This document shows positions 14,729-24,125 of a DNA stretch of 64,000 nucleotides, in pieces. How positions within the stretch are numbered: the stretch's first letter is position 1; the number at the start of each line of letters is the position of its first letter. A model generated the notes under the pieces. That model was not told the DNA's origin. It searched no databases and saw only the letters and a list, made by a program, of their open reading frames with translations. Origin of the DNA: Chryseobacterium camelliae (lineage in GTDB: Bacteria > Bacteroidota > Bacteroidia > Flavobacteriales > Weeksellaceae); contig NZ_CP115859.1 of assembly GCF_027920545.1 (NCBI RefSeq), positions 124,001-188,000 on the forward strand. The letters run 5' to 3'. The position numbers and the translations under genes were made by a program.

Positions 14729-17497
14729 TTAAGGTTTGTAGTTATACTGATTCTCTTTAATTACCTGTCCGCTGGCATTTTTTACCCTGAATAATCTTCC
14801 GGACGCGTCATATTCATAGCTCTGTTTAATTCCGTTGGAAGAAACGCTATGGGTAATCCCAACCAATGGATCATAAGCAGATACGGATATCGGATATTGC
14901 TGCAAGGCAGGATCAAGACGTAAGTTTTCCAGCGCAGTTAACAATGCTGCTTCATTAGCCGGATTATCGGCATCTGCATTGGAAGCCGCAATCGCTGCTG
15001 CAATTGTAGAAGCAGAAGCAATATTACTGTATTTTGCCCCGGTAATCTGTGCAATAGGCAGCGTCTGGTAATATCCCCAAATGGTCGTCACGGAATTCCC
15101 TGCTTTATCGGTAGACTGAACCAGGTTTCCTTTGGTGTCATACACATCAAAAGTCATCTGGGTCTCAGACACCTGGTTTAGATCAGCAGTTTCAAGTGAG
15201 GTTGGATAAAAATGACTGCTATTATCATACTTGGTGGTTGTTTTTGACATAACAACTCCATTGTTTTTGGTCTCTACCTGTAAAGGTACAGCAATGATAT
15301 TTTTATTAAGAAAGCGTGTATCGTTAAGATCTGAAGCATATCTTGTAGTGACCTCGTTAATGTCTCCATTATTCGTCGTGGTTTTGGAGATAATTTCCTG
15401 AAAGTTATCCGGGCTGAAAGTCGTTTCAGTTTGTGCTTGGAGCACATGCTGCCCAAAATAAGATTTACTCGTTTCTTTTACATATTGAAGCCATGAAGGT
15501 TTGGTGGTTCCCATAGCAATATTTGTTTCCTGAACACCCGTAATTTCCTGAAAACTATATTCATAATCAGATGATTCCGTTAGTTGGTTTTGGTTGGTAT
15601 ATACTTCTTTCTTTTCCATAATCCCTCCTGAAGTAAGATTATAATAAGGAAAATATCCCGTGTTGGAAGATAAAACATAATTGTTGGGTGTTTTAAAATA
15701 ATATTTGATATACCCATTGTTTTCCGAACCTGCAATCTCCGTTTCTTTTACATTTTTATATAATACAAAACCATCATTCGAATCAAAGGAACCTAGTTCA
15801 TTATAATAACTTTGACCGAAAGCACTTAAAGCATCAGAAAACGACTGATAATCAAAAACTTTTGTTTTTACCAGCATTCCGTTTTCATCAAATGACTGTA
15901 TTCTTTTTACCCTGGCTCCTAAGTTTACCGGATTTTCATTTTTATAGGGTGCGGGCAGAGTTTTTACTTTATACATGGAAAAAGTACCTTTACCTCCACC
16001 CGTTACAGTAGCGGTATAGGTTCCCGGATAAAGAGTATAAATATAAACACTGCTGCAAGAACTTTGTGGCGTTAAAATCTGATTAGCCGAATTTTTTACA
16101 GTAATTTTAAAAGGGATAGGATTTCCGTGATTATCTGTAATCTCGTAAAGCTCACTGATTCCCGGAATCAGAAAACCGGTATCATTTGTTACTGTAAACT
16201 GATAAGTGTTTGAGATATTGGTGTCCAAAGAGGTCTCTGAAACCACGTCATAATAATGTATTTCCCAATCTTCCGGTGAATTTATATTGTAATTTGGTGC
16301 ACTTTTGTCTGCATACTCTGTGTTTGCTTCAAAATCGTATGCAACAAATCCTTTTGTAGGAAATGTTATTTTTTTCAGGAGTCCCATTGTGTACTTTTTT
16401 GGATTTACCATTTGGGTTTCGCTGCATAAGAAGTTACCATACCGCATATCGTTATAATAACCGTATTGAGTAAAAGAACCTTCAGTGTCATATTCAAAAA
16501 GAGTTTCTTCGGTCTGAGCTAAATTTTCATCCAACTTTTGTATGCTTGTCAGCGCCTTTCTTTCTGAAATAGCCCCATTCTCCACACCAGATAAAACGGA
16601 CGTAGTAGTATACACAAACTGGTATCTTGATATCGTCCTGTCTGCAAGATCTGTAAGACTTACCGCGTTAAGCGTATAGGGATCATTTTCCAGCACCTCA
16701 CTATCATCCCAAGGGGCATCATATACATAATTGAATTTCAGTTTACCTTTGCCTGTAGAAATCGTATTAATCTTGCAATACTGGTATTTCTTTATAGAAG
16801 AAGTTCCCATGTATTTGATCTTCTTATCGTAGCTGTATGTTACGACTTCATGATCACCGGAATCTTTAATCTTGGTCAGTACAAACGAAGTTTTATAATT
16901 GGAATAGGTAATATCCCTCGTAACGCCAATATTGTAGTCCTCAAATAAATATTGAAATCCTCTGTCATCCGTAATGGTAAATGAATTGATAATAAATTTA
17001 TTACCCGAAAGATCTCTTTCAAAATCTATCTTGATTTTCTCTCCTGTCAGATTATTGAGTATTAGGTTTCCTGTTACAGCATCTATATATATTTTAAATT
17101 TTCCCGAATGCCCCGGAATACTATAATAAAACAGGTCTGCTTGCTCTTCATTGATATCAGAAATATCTTTGGTTTCGTCTACGTCTGAATTTACCTGTCT
17201 TGTGATAACTCCTGATGTAAAAATAGACCAGCCTTGCCCGACTTCGCTGGCGGGAACATTAGATTTGGCATTGTAAACATGGTAGGATAGGGATATGTTT
17301 ACCGGAAATTTTTCATTGGAACTTTCCAGTTGATAAATGGGAAATCCTATATTTGGAACTCCTGTAGCAGCGGATACTGCAGTATTGACATAATTGGAAA
17401 TCGATCCGGTGGTAGGCTCCGGTAAAGAGGTATTTTGTGCACTTACTATATGGCATATTGATGACAACAATACAGCGCTTAGTTTTATTTTTTTCAT
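14729..17497 (-). CDS. Large secreted Rhs-associated protein
   Basis: This 922-aa protein has a signal peptide (about 1-20, ending VSAQ). The N-terminus (GVPNIGFPIYQLESSNEKFP, LSYHVYNAKSNVPASEVGQG) is the SpvB/TcaC-like opening typical of proteins encoded just before Bacteroidota Rhs genes. The C-terminus has YD-like repeats (QSYEYDASGRLFRVKNASGQ) but no Rhs core. The start of the Rhs gene lies 7 bases downstream, so both are in one transcript. By analogy with TcB-TcC shells it may help encapsulate the Rhs partner, but no structural evidence is visible here. Confidence 0.7.
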   Translation of the reverse strand: MKKIKLSAVLLSSICHIVSAQNTSLPEPTTGSISNYVNTAVSAATGVPNIGFPIYQLESSNEKFPVNISLSYHVYNAKSNVPASEVGQGWSIFTSGVITRQVNSDVDETKDISDINEEQADLFYYSIPGHSGKFKIYIDAVTGNLILNNLTGEKIKIDFERDLSGNKFIINSFTITDDRGFQYLFEDYNIGVTRDITYSNYKTSFVLTKIKDSGDHEVVTYSYDKKIKYMGTSSIKKYQYCKINTISTGKGKLKFNYVYDAPWDDSEVLENDPYTLNAVSLTDLADRTISRYQFVYTTTSVLSGVENGAISERKALTSIQKLDENLAQTEETLFEYDTEGSFTQYGYYNDMRYGNFLCSETQMVNPKKYTMGLLKKITFPTKGFVAYDFEANTEYADKSAPNYNINSPEDWEIHYYDVVSETSLDTNISNTYQFTVTNDTGFLIPGISELYEITDNHGNPIPFKITVKNSANQILTPQSSCSSVYIYTLYPGTYTATVTGGGKGTFSMYKVKTLPAPYKNENPVNLGARVKRIQSFDENGMLVKTKVFDYQSFSDALSAFGQSYYNELGSFDSNDGFVLYKNVKETEIAGSENNGYIKYYFKTPNNYVLSSNTGYFPYYNLTSGGIMEKKEVYTNQNQLTESSDYEYSFQEITGVQETNIAMGTTKPSWLQYVKETSKSYFGQHVLQAQTETTFSPDNFQEIISKTTTNNGDINEVTTRYASDLNDTRFLNKNIIAVPLQVETKNNGVVMSKTTTKYDNSSHFYPTSLETADLNQVSETQMTFDVYDTKGNLVQSTDKAGNSVTTIWGYYQTLPIAQITGAKYSNIASASTIAAAIAASNADADNPANEAALLTALENLRLDPALQQYPISVSAYDPLVGITHSVSSNGIKQSYEYDASGRLFRVKNASGQVIKENQYNYKP

Positions 17498-17506
17498 TAT
17501 TAGTTT

Positions 17507-19129
17507 TTATTTCTTAATCAGTTTAGCATTCGCCGTTTTATTCGTATCCGTTTTAATGGTGATCAGGTAAGCTCCCTGAATTAAAGGCTGAGTGTTGATC
17601 TTCGTTACCTTATTCTTTGTTTTTAAACTCTGAAGCTGTCTTCCCGCCATATCATACATCACAATATCTGTTTCCTTGAAATCAAAACCGATCTCTACAT
17701 AGGCATAATCGGATACTGGGTTAGGATAGATCTTGATATCCTGCTTCTCGATTAATTGGTCTACCTGCCGATCTCCCAGCTTTACGATCTTCCAGTTCTC
17801 TTTTCCTAATTCTTCAGCACTGGTTCCTGCCAGAATAATGGAGCCGTCTCTATTAACTGCCACGGCTGCCAGCCGTTCTTCTCTTTTTCTGGATTCTCCT
17901 TTCACGTGCTTTCTCCACTGCTCATTTCCGTTCTCATCCACATACAGCATCCAGAAAGTCTCATCATCGGTTTCGATTCTTCCTTCCGCCTGAGTATAAC
18001 CTCCCAGTAAAATACCTTTGGTTAAGTCTTTATTCTTTTCTCTTTCATTATGTCCTAAGATCACATGCATTCCCATCAGAACATCCCTGTTTTTAAAGTT
18101 GTAGGATTTCTGCCAGATTTCTTCTCCTCTTTCGTTTAAGGAGATCAGCCAAAGATCTGTTCCTTCCTCAATGCCTACGCTTTTATTTCCTGATCTTTCT
18201 GAACGGCTTTCTCCTCCTAGGATAAATCCTGAAGTGGTCATTGCCATTGTTCTTAGATGATCATCTCCAGTTCCTCCATAGTTCTTTTCCCATTCTACTT
18301 TGCCGTCTTTATTCAGCTTGATGATCCAGTAGTCACCTTCACCGTAGTTGTTCGTGGATTTGGGGTAACGGGATACGGGATTCGTGGTGGTAGTTCCGGA
18401 ACCCGAATCTGCCCCCGAATCACGAACCTCGGAACTCCTCGAATACATTCCTAATAATATCCCCCCGTCTCTCGTCGGAATCATTTTCTCTACTTCGTCC
18501 AGGCCTTTTCCGCCCAAAATAATCTGAGAAAGTTCTTTGCCGTTTTTATCTAATTTGGTAATCAGAACATCTTTGGAACCATAGCCTTTTGCAGAGTTTT
18601 GAACGTTTCCTGCGACAAAGAATCCTAAATCAGTCGTCTGGATCACTGCTCTGGCTTCTTCATCAGATGCGGTTCCTATGGTTTTCTGCCAAAGCTCATC
18701 TCCGAATTCATTGATTCTGATCAGCCACATATCCGAACCTCCTTTGGAATCGTCTTTTTTATCCAAACCTTTTCCTGAATAAGAGGTTCCTGCCAGAAGG
18801 AAACCTCCATCCTGAGTGGATAATGATGCAGAGAGGTAATCATGGTTCTTCCCTGAGAAATATTTTTCCCAGACTTCTTCGCCCTGCTGGTTCAGTTTGA
18901 CCAAATGGAAATCGTAACCGTTATTTTGCTTTTGGCTGCTGGCTGCTTGCGATTGGCTTTTAGACTGAATGGAGCTTCCGGTAATTAAGTACTGAAGATC
19001 TACCGTTGGAGTCACCTGGCTTAGAAAATCCTGAGTAGAGGATTTGATATCTTTCTGCCACAATACTTCCTGAGCCGATACGCTCAAAACCGTGCATAAG
19101 AAGCATGCACCCATGTAGAGTTTTTTCAT
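17507..19129 (-). CDS. T9SS type A sorting domain protein, first gene of the Rhs operon
   Basis: With the start at 19129 the protein has 540 residues and a clear signal peptide (MKKLYMGACFLCTVLSVSAQ). An upstream in-frame ATG at 19186 is disfavoured because a good promoter box lies at 19,175-19,182. The body consists of repeated blade-like units (QDGGFLLAGTSYSG, DLGFFVAGN, DGGILLGM, SGFILGGESRS) resembling beta-propeller or delta-60 repeats. The C-terminus (IKIYPNPVSDYAYVEI, GAYLITIKT, AKLIKK) is a T9SS type A sorting domain, predicting outer-membrane translocation and surface anchoring. Its place at the head of the Rhs operon suggests T9SS involvement in display of the toxin. Confidence 0.8.
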   Translation of the reverse strand: MKKLYMGACFLCTVLSVSAQEVLWQKDIKSSTQDFLSQVTPTVDLQYLITGSSIQSKSQSQAASSQKQNNGYDFHLVKLNQQGEEVWEKYFSGKNHDYLSASLSTQDGGFLLAGTSYSGKGLDKKDDSKGGSDMWLIRINEFGDELWQKTIGTASDEEARAVIQTTDLGFFVAGNVQNSAKGYGSKDVLITKLDKNGKELSQIILGGKGLDEVEKMIPTRDGGILLGMYSRSSEVRDSGADSGSGTTTTNPVSRYPKSTNNYGEGDYWIIKLNKDGKVEWEKNYGGTGDDHLRTMAMTTSGFILGGESRSERSGNKSVGIEEGTDLWLISLNERGEEIWQKSYNFKNRDVLMGMHVILGHNEREKNKDLTKGILLGGYTQAEGRIETDDETFWMLYVDENGNEQWRKHVKGESRKREERLAAVAVNRDGSIILAGTSAEELGKENWKIVKLGDRQVDQLIEKQDIKIYPNPVSDYAYVEIGFDFKETDIVMYDMAGRQLQSLKTKNKVTKINTQPLIQGAYLITIKTDTNKTANAKLIKK

Positions 19130-19174
19130 CCCGCGTTTATTTAAGTTTATCGTTATTAATTCTTTAAAACTTTG

Positions 19175-19182
19175 CAAAAATA
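19175..19182 (-). promoter_or_regulatory. Candidate promoter -7 box of the Rhs operon
   Basis: The minus strand reads TATTTTTG, an exact TAnnTTTG match, giving a leader of about 40 bases to the start at 19129. A second exact box (TATCTTTG) is at 19,278-19,285. No clear -33 TTTG at ideal spacing was found. Confidence 0.4.
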
Positions 19183-19372
19183 TCATTTTTAGTTCACACC
19201 GAGGAGATTTATAGAATAAATTAGTTGTTGATTTTATAACTTCTCAATGCTTTTATTTGTTGGTGATATTTCTGAGACAAAGATATTTCTGCATAGCGAC
19301 AAAGGGTGTCGTAATATAATTTGATAAATACAAACATTTACAATTTATTGCGGAATGTCCCGTCCTGAAATA

Positions 19373-20092
19373 AGTTGACAGGCCGAATAATATCTGGTAC
19401 CTCTTTTCGGAAGGAACTGGTGGTACTACTACCGATTTTATTCAGAAATATTTTAATATATCGGTAAAAGGTGCTTTAGAATGGGCATCACAGCAGAGCT
19501 TTTCTTCTTTTCAGCCGCAAACAAAAACTTTAAAGTCTCATCAAATTGTCGTATAGACAAGATTATGGATATTGCTCATCCTAATCTTATCCGCTATCTC
19601 CATGAAAGAGGTTTAAGTGAAAAAGTCTATCCTTTTATCAAAGAATTATGGTTTACTACTGAAAACAAACAGCTTTATGCAATAGGATTTAAGAATAATT
19701 CCGATGGTTGGGAGCTTAAAAACGCATTCTACAAAGGGGTCTTACTTAAAAAGGATATCTCCCTGTTTTCATTCTTTGAAAAAGTTGAATCAATCAGCAA
19801 GAACGAAACAGGAAAGAACATCCCTTACCAAAAAGTCGCCGTTTTTGAAGGCTTTACAGACGCCCTGTCTTTTATCGAAATGCAGAAATCTTTTCAAGAA
19901 GATTTATTGACATTAAATTCTACATTAATACTTAAAAAGACTTTAGCGCTACTTGACTCCTATTCTGAGATTACCCTGTTTTTGGATAATAATCCGGCAG
20001 GAAGAGCATGTACAAGTGAGATTATAAAGATATTTCCCAACGCTATAGATTTTTCTCACCTCTATTCTGATTACAAAGACCTGAACCAGTAA
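19373..20092 (+). pseudogene. Decayed second copy of the Toprim primase-like gene
   Basis: Similarity to the primase at 3296-4279 begins abruptly at GTTGACAGGCC, so about 43 N-terminal residues are missing. The frame reads RPNNIWYLFSEGTGGTTTDF and on to KSHQIVV, where a stop interrupts it near 19,550. Homology continues in another frame as IDKIMDIAHPNLIRYLHERG to a stop at 20,092. The Toprim DxD has become DNN (LFLDNNPAG). Truncation, frameshift and the lost acidic residue all indicate a dead gene. The C-terminal Lys-rich region exists only as non-coding DNA. Confidence 0.8.
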
Positions 20093-20260
20093 TTAACAGC
20101 AAAGAAGAGCCGTGTTCATTTCCCAGGTATAACAGAAGAAAAAACAATAGTGAAAAACGAGCATACAAAAAAACAGGAGCTTCACAAAGAAGAAACAAAC
20201 AGAATAAAAAAAGGGATGCGCAGGAGGATATAGCACTGTGATGTTTTACCAACTGTATGC

Positions 20261-20323
20261 AAAAGTTAGGAACTCATTCGCAACTTTGAAGGTCGATACT
20301 CTCCCAACAAAGTTTCTACTTCG
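20261..20323 (+). other. Candidate oriT, copy 2
   Basis: It is identical to 4306-4368 except for one base, although the primase and relaxase genes on both sides are disrupted. It keeps the AACTTTG/CAAAGTT inverted repeat. A relaxase from copy 1 could in principle act on it in trans. Confidence 0.5.
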
Positions 20324-20339
20324 CCCGCGGGGGCTAAAA

Positions 20340-20359
20340 AAGCAATCCTGGAGAATTGC
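20340..20359 (+). terminator. Hairpin after oriT copy 2
   Basis: AGCAAT pairs with ATTGCT around a short interior. It occupies the place of the hairpin at 4388-4408 but with different bases, which supports structural conservation. Confidence 0.35.
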
Positions 20360-20432
20360 TAAAAATGATTGATTCAAATCAATCATAAAGTTAGTTGCTC
20401 AAAGATAATGCAAATCGATTAAAGAATATTTC

Positions 20433-20757
20433 ATGAAAATTTCCATTAATTTTAAAGCGGTTAAGTTGGATTCCGAAGTACATAACTTTCGCAAGAAAAC
20501 CTTTGATTATGTCCGTAAAGATCTTACTCCTCAAAATGAATACTGGCAAGTAGATAAAATAACTGACAGGATTCAAAAAATAGAAGCGTATTGTAAGGAA
20601 AAATCAGGCAGGAAATTAAAGAAGAATGCCATGCCTGTTCGTGAAGCAGTAATGGTTATCAAAGAAGATGTCACTATGAAAGATCTTCATACGCTCTCTA
20701 AAAAAATTAGAGCATGAACTTGGAGTAAGAATATTTCAGATAGCCATTCATAGGGAC
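20433..20757 (+). pseudogene. Truncated, frameshifted MobV relaxase copy
   Basis: The first 90 residues (MKISINFKAVKLDSEVHNFR onward) match the N-terminus of the relaxase at 4512. A run of seven A near 20,702 shifts the frame; on the other frame homology continues as KLEHELGVRIFQIAIHRD. It then ends abruptly near 20,757, before the HxH metal-binding motif. The catalytic core and coiled coil are missing, so the gene is inactive. The deletion joins non-homologous DNA that leads into the Sus locus. Confidence 0.8.
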
Positions 20758-20913
20758 AACTGTGGGAGCTTTGTTAAGTTTGGTTTCGACTGTGAATGCA
20801 GGAAGTATTATAGATACAATGGAGCGAGTGTAAGCTTTGCAGTATCCCTGATCTGGAAACATTGCTGTAGAAAAGATCGGGATTAGTAAATTATAATGCG
20901 TCGAATCTTTGAG

Positions 20914-20937
20914 CCTCTCCTGAAAGGAGAGGTTTTT
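20914..20937 (+). terminator. Intrinsic terminator
   Basis: CCTCTCC (20914-20920) pairs with GGAGAGG around a TGAAA-type loop and is followed by TTTTT. It insulates the Sus operon from the decayed mobilization genes. Confidence 0.65.
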
Positions 20938-21154
20938 AGTTTTAGAGAGATAACTATTTACGATACGGTATCTATGTGATGTTTTTTTTGTTGGATTTCA
21001 TTAAAAAAGAGAGAAATATTATGTTTTGTTAAACATTTGTTTAGCTTTTTAATGGTAATTGATAGATGTTATGTATTGCATATTTGTATTTAATATGCTG
21101 GTTATGATAATCTTAAATTTTTAATGGTCATCAATTTAAATAAAATTATTTAAA

Positions 21155-21186
21155 TTTTTGTTAAATTTATAATAATTATAATTTTT
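21155..21186 (+). promoter_or_regulatory. Possible promoter of the Sus operon
   Basis: TTTTTG (21155-21160) is followed 18 bases later by TAATTTTT (21179-21186), one mismatch from TAnnTTTG. The transcript would carry a leader of about 60 bases with a small TCTGG/CCAGA hairpin (21,201-21,217). Support is moderate because the area is very AT-rich. Confidence 0.3.
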
Positions 21187-21250
21187 TTATAACTTGCAAG
21201 TCTGGTTCTATGCCAGATTATTATAAGAGAAACTATATAAAAATAAGATT

Positions 21251-24112
21251 GTGAAAAACTTTACGACAGTATTAAAAATTGCGCCTGCGTTTTTATTGGC
21301 CAGCTCAATAATTCATGCACAGACCAAAGACTCTGCTACCAAAGAAAAGAAAATAGAGGAGGTGGTGCTGGTAGGGTATGGAAAGCAAAAAAAATCGGAT
21401 CTTACGGGTTCTATTACCGCTATTTCCGAGAAAGAGTTTAATAAGGGGGCTATCGTCTCAGCCGATCAGCTGATTACAGGTAAGGCTCCTGGGGTTAGGA
21501 TTACAAACGCAGGAGGGTCGCCGGATTCCGCTCCGAATATTAGAATTAGGGGAGGGTCTTCATTTAGCGCGAACAATAATCCGTTAATTGTAATAGACGG
21601 GGTTCCTTTGGATACCAGTAACCCTGCTGGAGTCGGAAACCCGCTGAACCTGATAAACCCAAACGATATTGAATCTTTTTCCATACTAAAAGATGCTTCG
21701 GCAACGGCAATTTATGGAAACAGGGGATCCAATGGTGTTATTATTATTAAAACAAAAAGAGGAGGAGGTAAGCTTAAAGTAAGTTTGAATACGAATATCT
21801 CGGTCGGTACGGTAACAAAATACATTGATGTGATGAACGCCGACGAGTTTAAAAATTTTATTAATCAAAATTATCCCAATTATAACTATTTGTTAGGGGT
21901 TGGAGGAGATTCGGCAAATCCTACACAGCCGGGAACGATATATAATACGGATTGGCAGAAAGTCATTTATAGAAACTCTGTTTCTTCAGACAATAGCTTA
22001 AACGTTTCTGGAAGCTTGTTCAACAAAGTTCCGACGAGATTGTCTGTGGGGTATAACAGAACTGAAGGGGTTGTTAAAACCAGTGATTACGAAAGATTTT
22101 CAACAGGTTTGAATATTTCTCCTTCATTTTTTGATAATCACTTAAAAATTGATGTAAGTTTAAAAGGGCTTTTCTCAAAACTTAACGCAATTGATGATGG
22201 TGGGGCTATCGGAGGGGCTATAAATATGAACCCGACCCTTCCTATTTATCAGTCCCAGACAGGGTTGGCAGGAGATCCTTACAATAGATTCGGAGGCTAT
22301 TATCAAAACACTGTTCTGAAAGGAAATCAATACCTGATTCAGGGGCAGAGTAATCCTTTAGCAATTCTGATGCAAAGAGAATCTCCGCAAAAAATTGCTA
22401 AGTTTTTGGGTAATGCGGAAATAAATTATAAGTTTCATTTTTTACCGGATTTAAGGGCGGTTGTGAACTTAGGATTGGAAGCTTCAAGATCTAATTTGAA
22501 AACGGTGTATTCGGATAATGCGGTGGCTACGTACAGGAACCCGCAAAATTCCATAGCTCCGAATGATTACGTATTCAGTCCCGGTATTGATTATGCGGAA
22601 CATCAGAATATTGTAAATCAGACAATGGATGCCTACCTGGTGTATGAAAAAAGGTATTCGGGTTTCCTTTCTCACTTTTTGGTACAGGGAGGATACTCTT
22701 ATCAGAACTTTAAAAATGACGGCTATAAAGACCAGTACAGATATGATGATGTGACGGGCGTAAGGGTTCCGAATCCGGGAACGACCTTAAATCCAAACAA
22801 TAGATATTATAATGTGTTGAATTTGCAGTCATTCCTGGGAAGGGCAAATATTGATTTTTATGATAAATACTTATTTACGTTAAACTTCAGGGCAGATGCT
22901 TCTTCATTGTTTCAGAAAGGGGAAAGATGGGGGTACTTTCCGGGGGTAGGATTTGCTTGGAGAGTAAACAAAGATTTCTTCAACGACTCTCAGACCTTAA
23001 AAGATCTTAAGCTGAGGCTGGGATGGGGGAGAACGGGGAATGCGGATATTGTTAATATTGCAGGGTTTTATCCGTCAAGCCCTTACTTTTCAATCGGAGG
23101 TTCAAACTCACAGTATTTTCCGGGGGTGGGTACCTATAGTGCCTTACCATTTAATCCGAATTTAACTTGGGAAACTGCCAATACTTGGAATGGGGGAATT
23201 GATTTTTCATTTTTTAGACAGGAAAGACTGTCTGGAAGTATTGATGTGTACCAGAGAAAAACAACCAGTCTTCTGGCAAAAGTTCCGTTACCTGTAGGCC
23301 AGGGCCTTACGAATGAATTTACCACAAATGTAGGCTCATTGGAAAATAAAGGGGTTGAACTTAATGTAACGGTTATTCCGGTAAAAATGGAAAACTTAAA
23401 TTGGTCGGTTTCGGGAAATTTTGGCTATAATGATTCTAAGGTAGTGGATTTGGGAGAGATTCAACAGGTCCAGGCGGTTGAAAGTACCCTGCCGATAGGA
23501 ACCGGAGTGAGACTGGCTTACCATACTGTGGGCAATCAGCCGTACTCAGCATGGGTGTTGCAGCAGGTGTATGATGCAAATGGAAAACCGCTCGATAATG
23601 TGTATGTAGACAGAAATAATGACGGTAAAATCACGGACGACGACAGATACTATAAAGCTATAAGACCAAGATGGACCTATGGTTTCGGTACTTCTCTTAC
23701 ATATAAAAACTGGGATCTTAATGCGGCTTTCAGAGGACAGATTGGGGGAAGTATTTATAACACGAGAAAGCTGGCGCAGGGGTATAAAAGTTACACCATT
23801 CCGCAAAACTCACAAAACTTGAATAATATTTTAACCTCTACAGCAGATTCTCCGTTTACGTTATCTGATAATCTTTATTTCTCGGATTATTTCCTGGAAG
23901 ATGCTTCTTTCTTGAAATTAGACAACGTTACAGTGGGGTATTTATTTAAAAATGTATTCAAAAGTACAAATGTAAGGGTATATGCTTCTGTAAATAATGT
24001 GTATACATGGACGAATTATTCAGGTCAGGACCCTGAAAACTTCACAGGTATTGATAATAATTTCTATCCGAGACCAAGAACGTACACCATTGGATTTAAC
24101 TTTAATTTTTAA
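21251..24112 (+). CDS. susC: SusC/RagA family TonB-linked outer-membrane transporter
   Basis: This 953-aa protein has a GTG start and a signal peptide (about 1-24, ending IIHAQ). The TonB box and plug follow directly (KKIEEVVLVGYGKQKKSDLTGS; PNIRIRGGSSFSANNNPLIVIDG; SILKDASATAIYGNRGSNGVI). A long beta-barrel ends in YTIGFNFNF, with terminal aromatic residue. The usual N-terminal carboxypeptidase-regulatory domain is missing, making this a short SusC form. With SusD downstream it imports oligosaccharides, here probably maltodextrins given the GH97 and GH13 genes. The four-gene order susC-susD-susE-GH97 supports a starch utilization locus. Confidence 0.9.
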   Translation: MKNFTTVLKIAPAFLLASSIIHAQTKDSATKEKKIEEVVLVGYGKQKKSDLTGSITAISEKEFNKGAIVSADQLITGKAPGVRITNAGGSPDSAPNIRIRGGSSFSANNNPLIVIDGVPLDTSNPAGVGNPLNLINPNDIESFSILKDASATAIYGNRGSNGVIIIKTKRGGGKLKVSLNTNISVGTVTKYIDVMNADEFKNFINQNYPNYNYLLGVGGDSANPTQPGTIYNTDWQKVIYRNSVSSDNSLNVSGSLFNKVPTRLSVGYNRTEGVVKTSDYERFSTGLNISPSFFDNHLKIDVSLKGLFSKLNAIDDGGAIGGAINMNPTLPIYQSQTGLAGDPYNRFGGYYQNTVLKGNQYLIQGQSNPLAILMQRESPQKIAKFLGNAEINYKFHFLPDLRAVVNLGLEASRSNLKTVYSDNAVATYRNPQNSIAPNDYVFSPGIDYAEHQNIVNQTMDAYLVYEKRYSGFLSHFLVQGGYSYQNFKNDGYKDQYRYDDVTGVRVPNPGTTLNPNNRYYNVLNLQSFLGRANIDFYDKYLFTLNFRADASSLFQKGERWGYFPGVGFAWRVNKDFFNDSQTLKDLKLRLGWGRTGNADIVNIAGFYPSSPYFSIGGSNSQYFPGVGTYSALPFNPNLTWETANTWNGGIDFSFFRQERLSGSIDVYQRKTTSLLAKVPLPVGQGLTNEFTTNVGSLENKGVELNVTVIPVKMENLNWSVSGNFGYNDSKVVDLGEIQQVQAVESTLPIGTGVRLAYHTVGNQPYSAWVLQQVYDANGKPLDNVYVDRNNDGKITDDDRYYKAIRPRWTYGFGTSLTYKNWDLNAAFRGQIGGSIYNTRKLAQGYKSYTIPQNSQNLNNILTSTADSPFTLSDNLYFSDYFLEDASFLKLDNVTVGYLFKNVFKSTNVRVYASVNNVYTWTNYSGQDPENFTGIDNNFYPRPRTYTIGFNFNF

Positions 24113-24125
24113 AAAACGCTGAAAA

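Larger units (their letters stand above)
20758..21250. other. Intergenic stretch between mobilization remnant and susC-like gene
   Basis: No gene is supported here. After the relaxase break an open stretch of about 40 codons shows no recognisable family. A CCTCTCC/GGAGAGG hairpin with a T-run lies at 20,914-20,937. The rest is very AT-rich leader of the Sus operon. Confidence 0.5.

Noticed and set aside
19130..19186. Upstream start of the T9SS protein
   Set aside because: It would overlap the promoter box at 19,175-19,182 and put non-signal residues before a good signal peptide.
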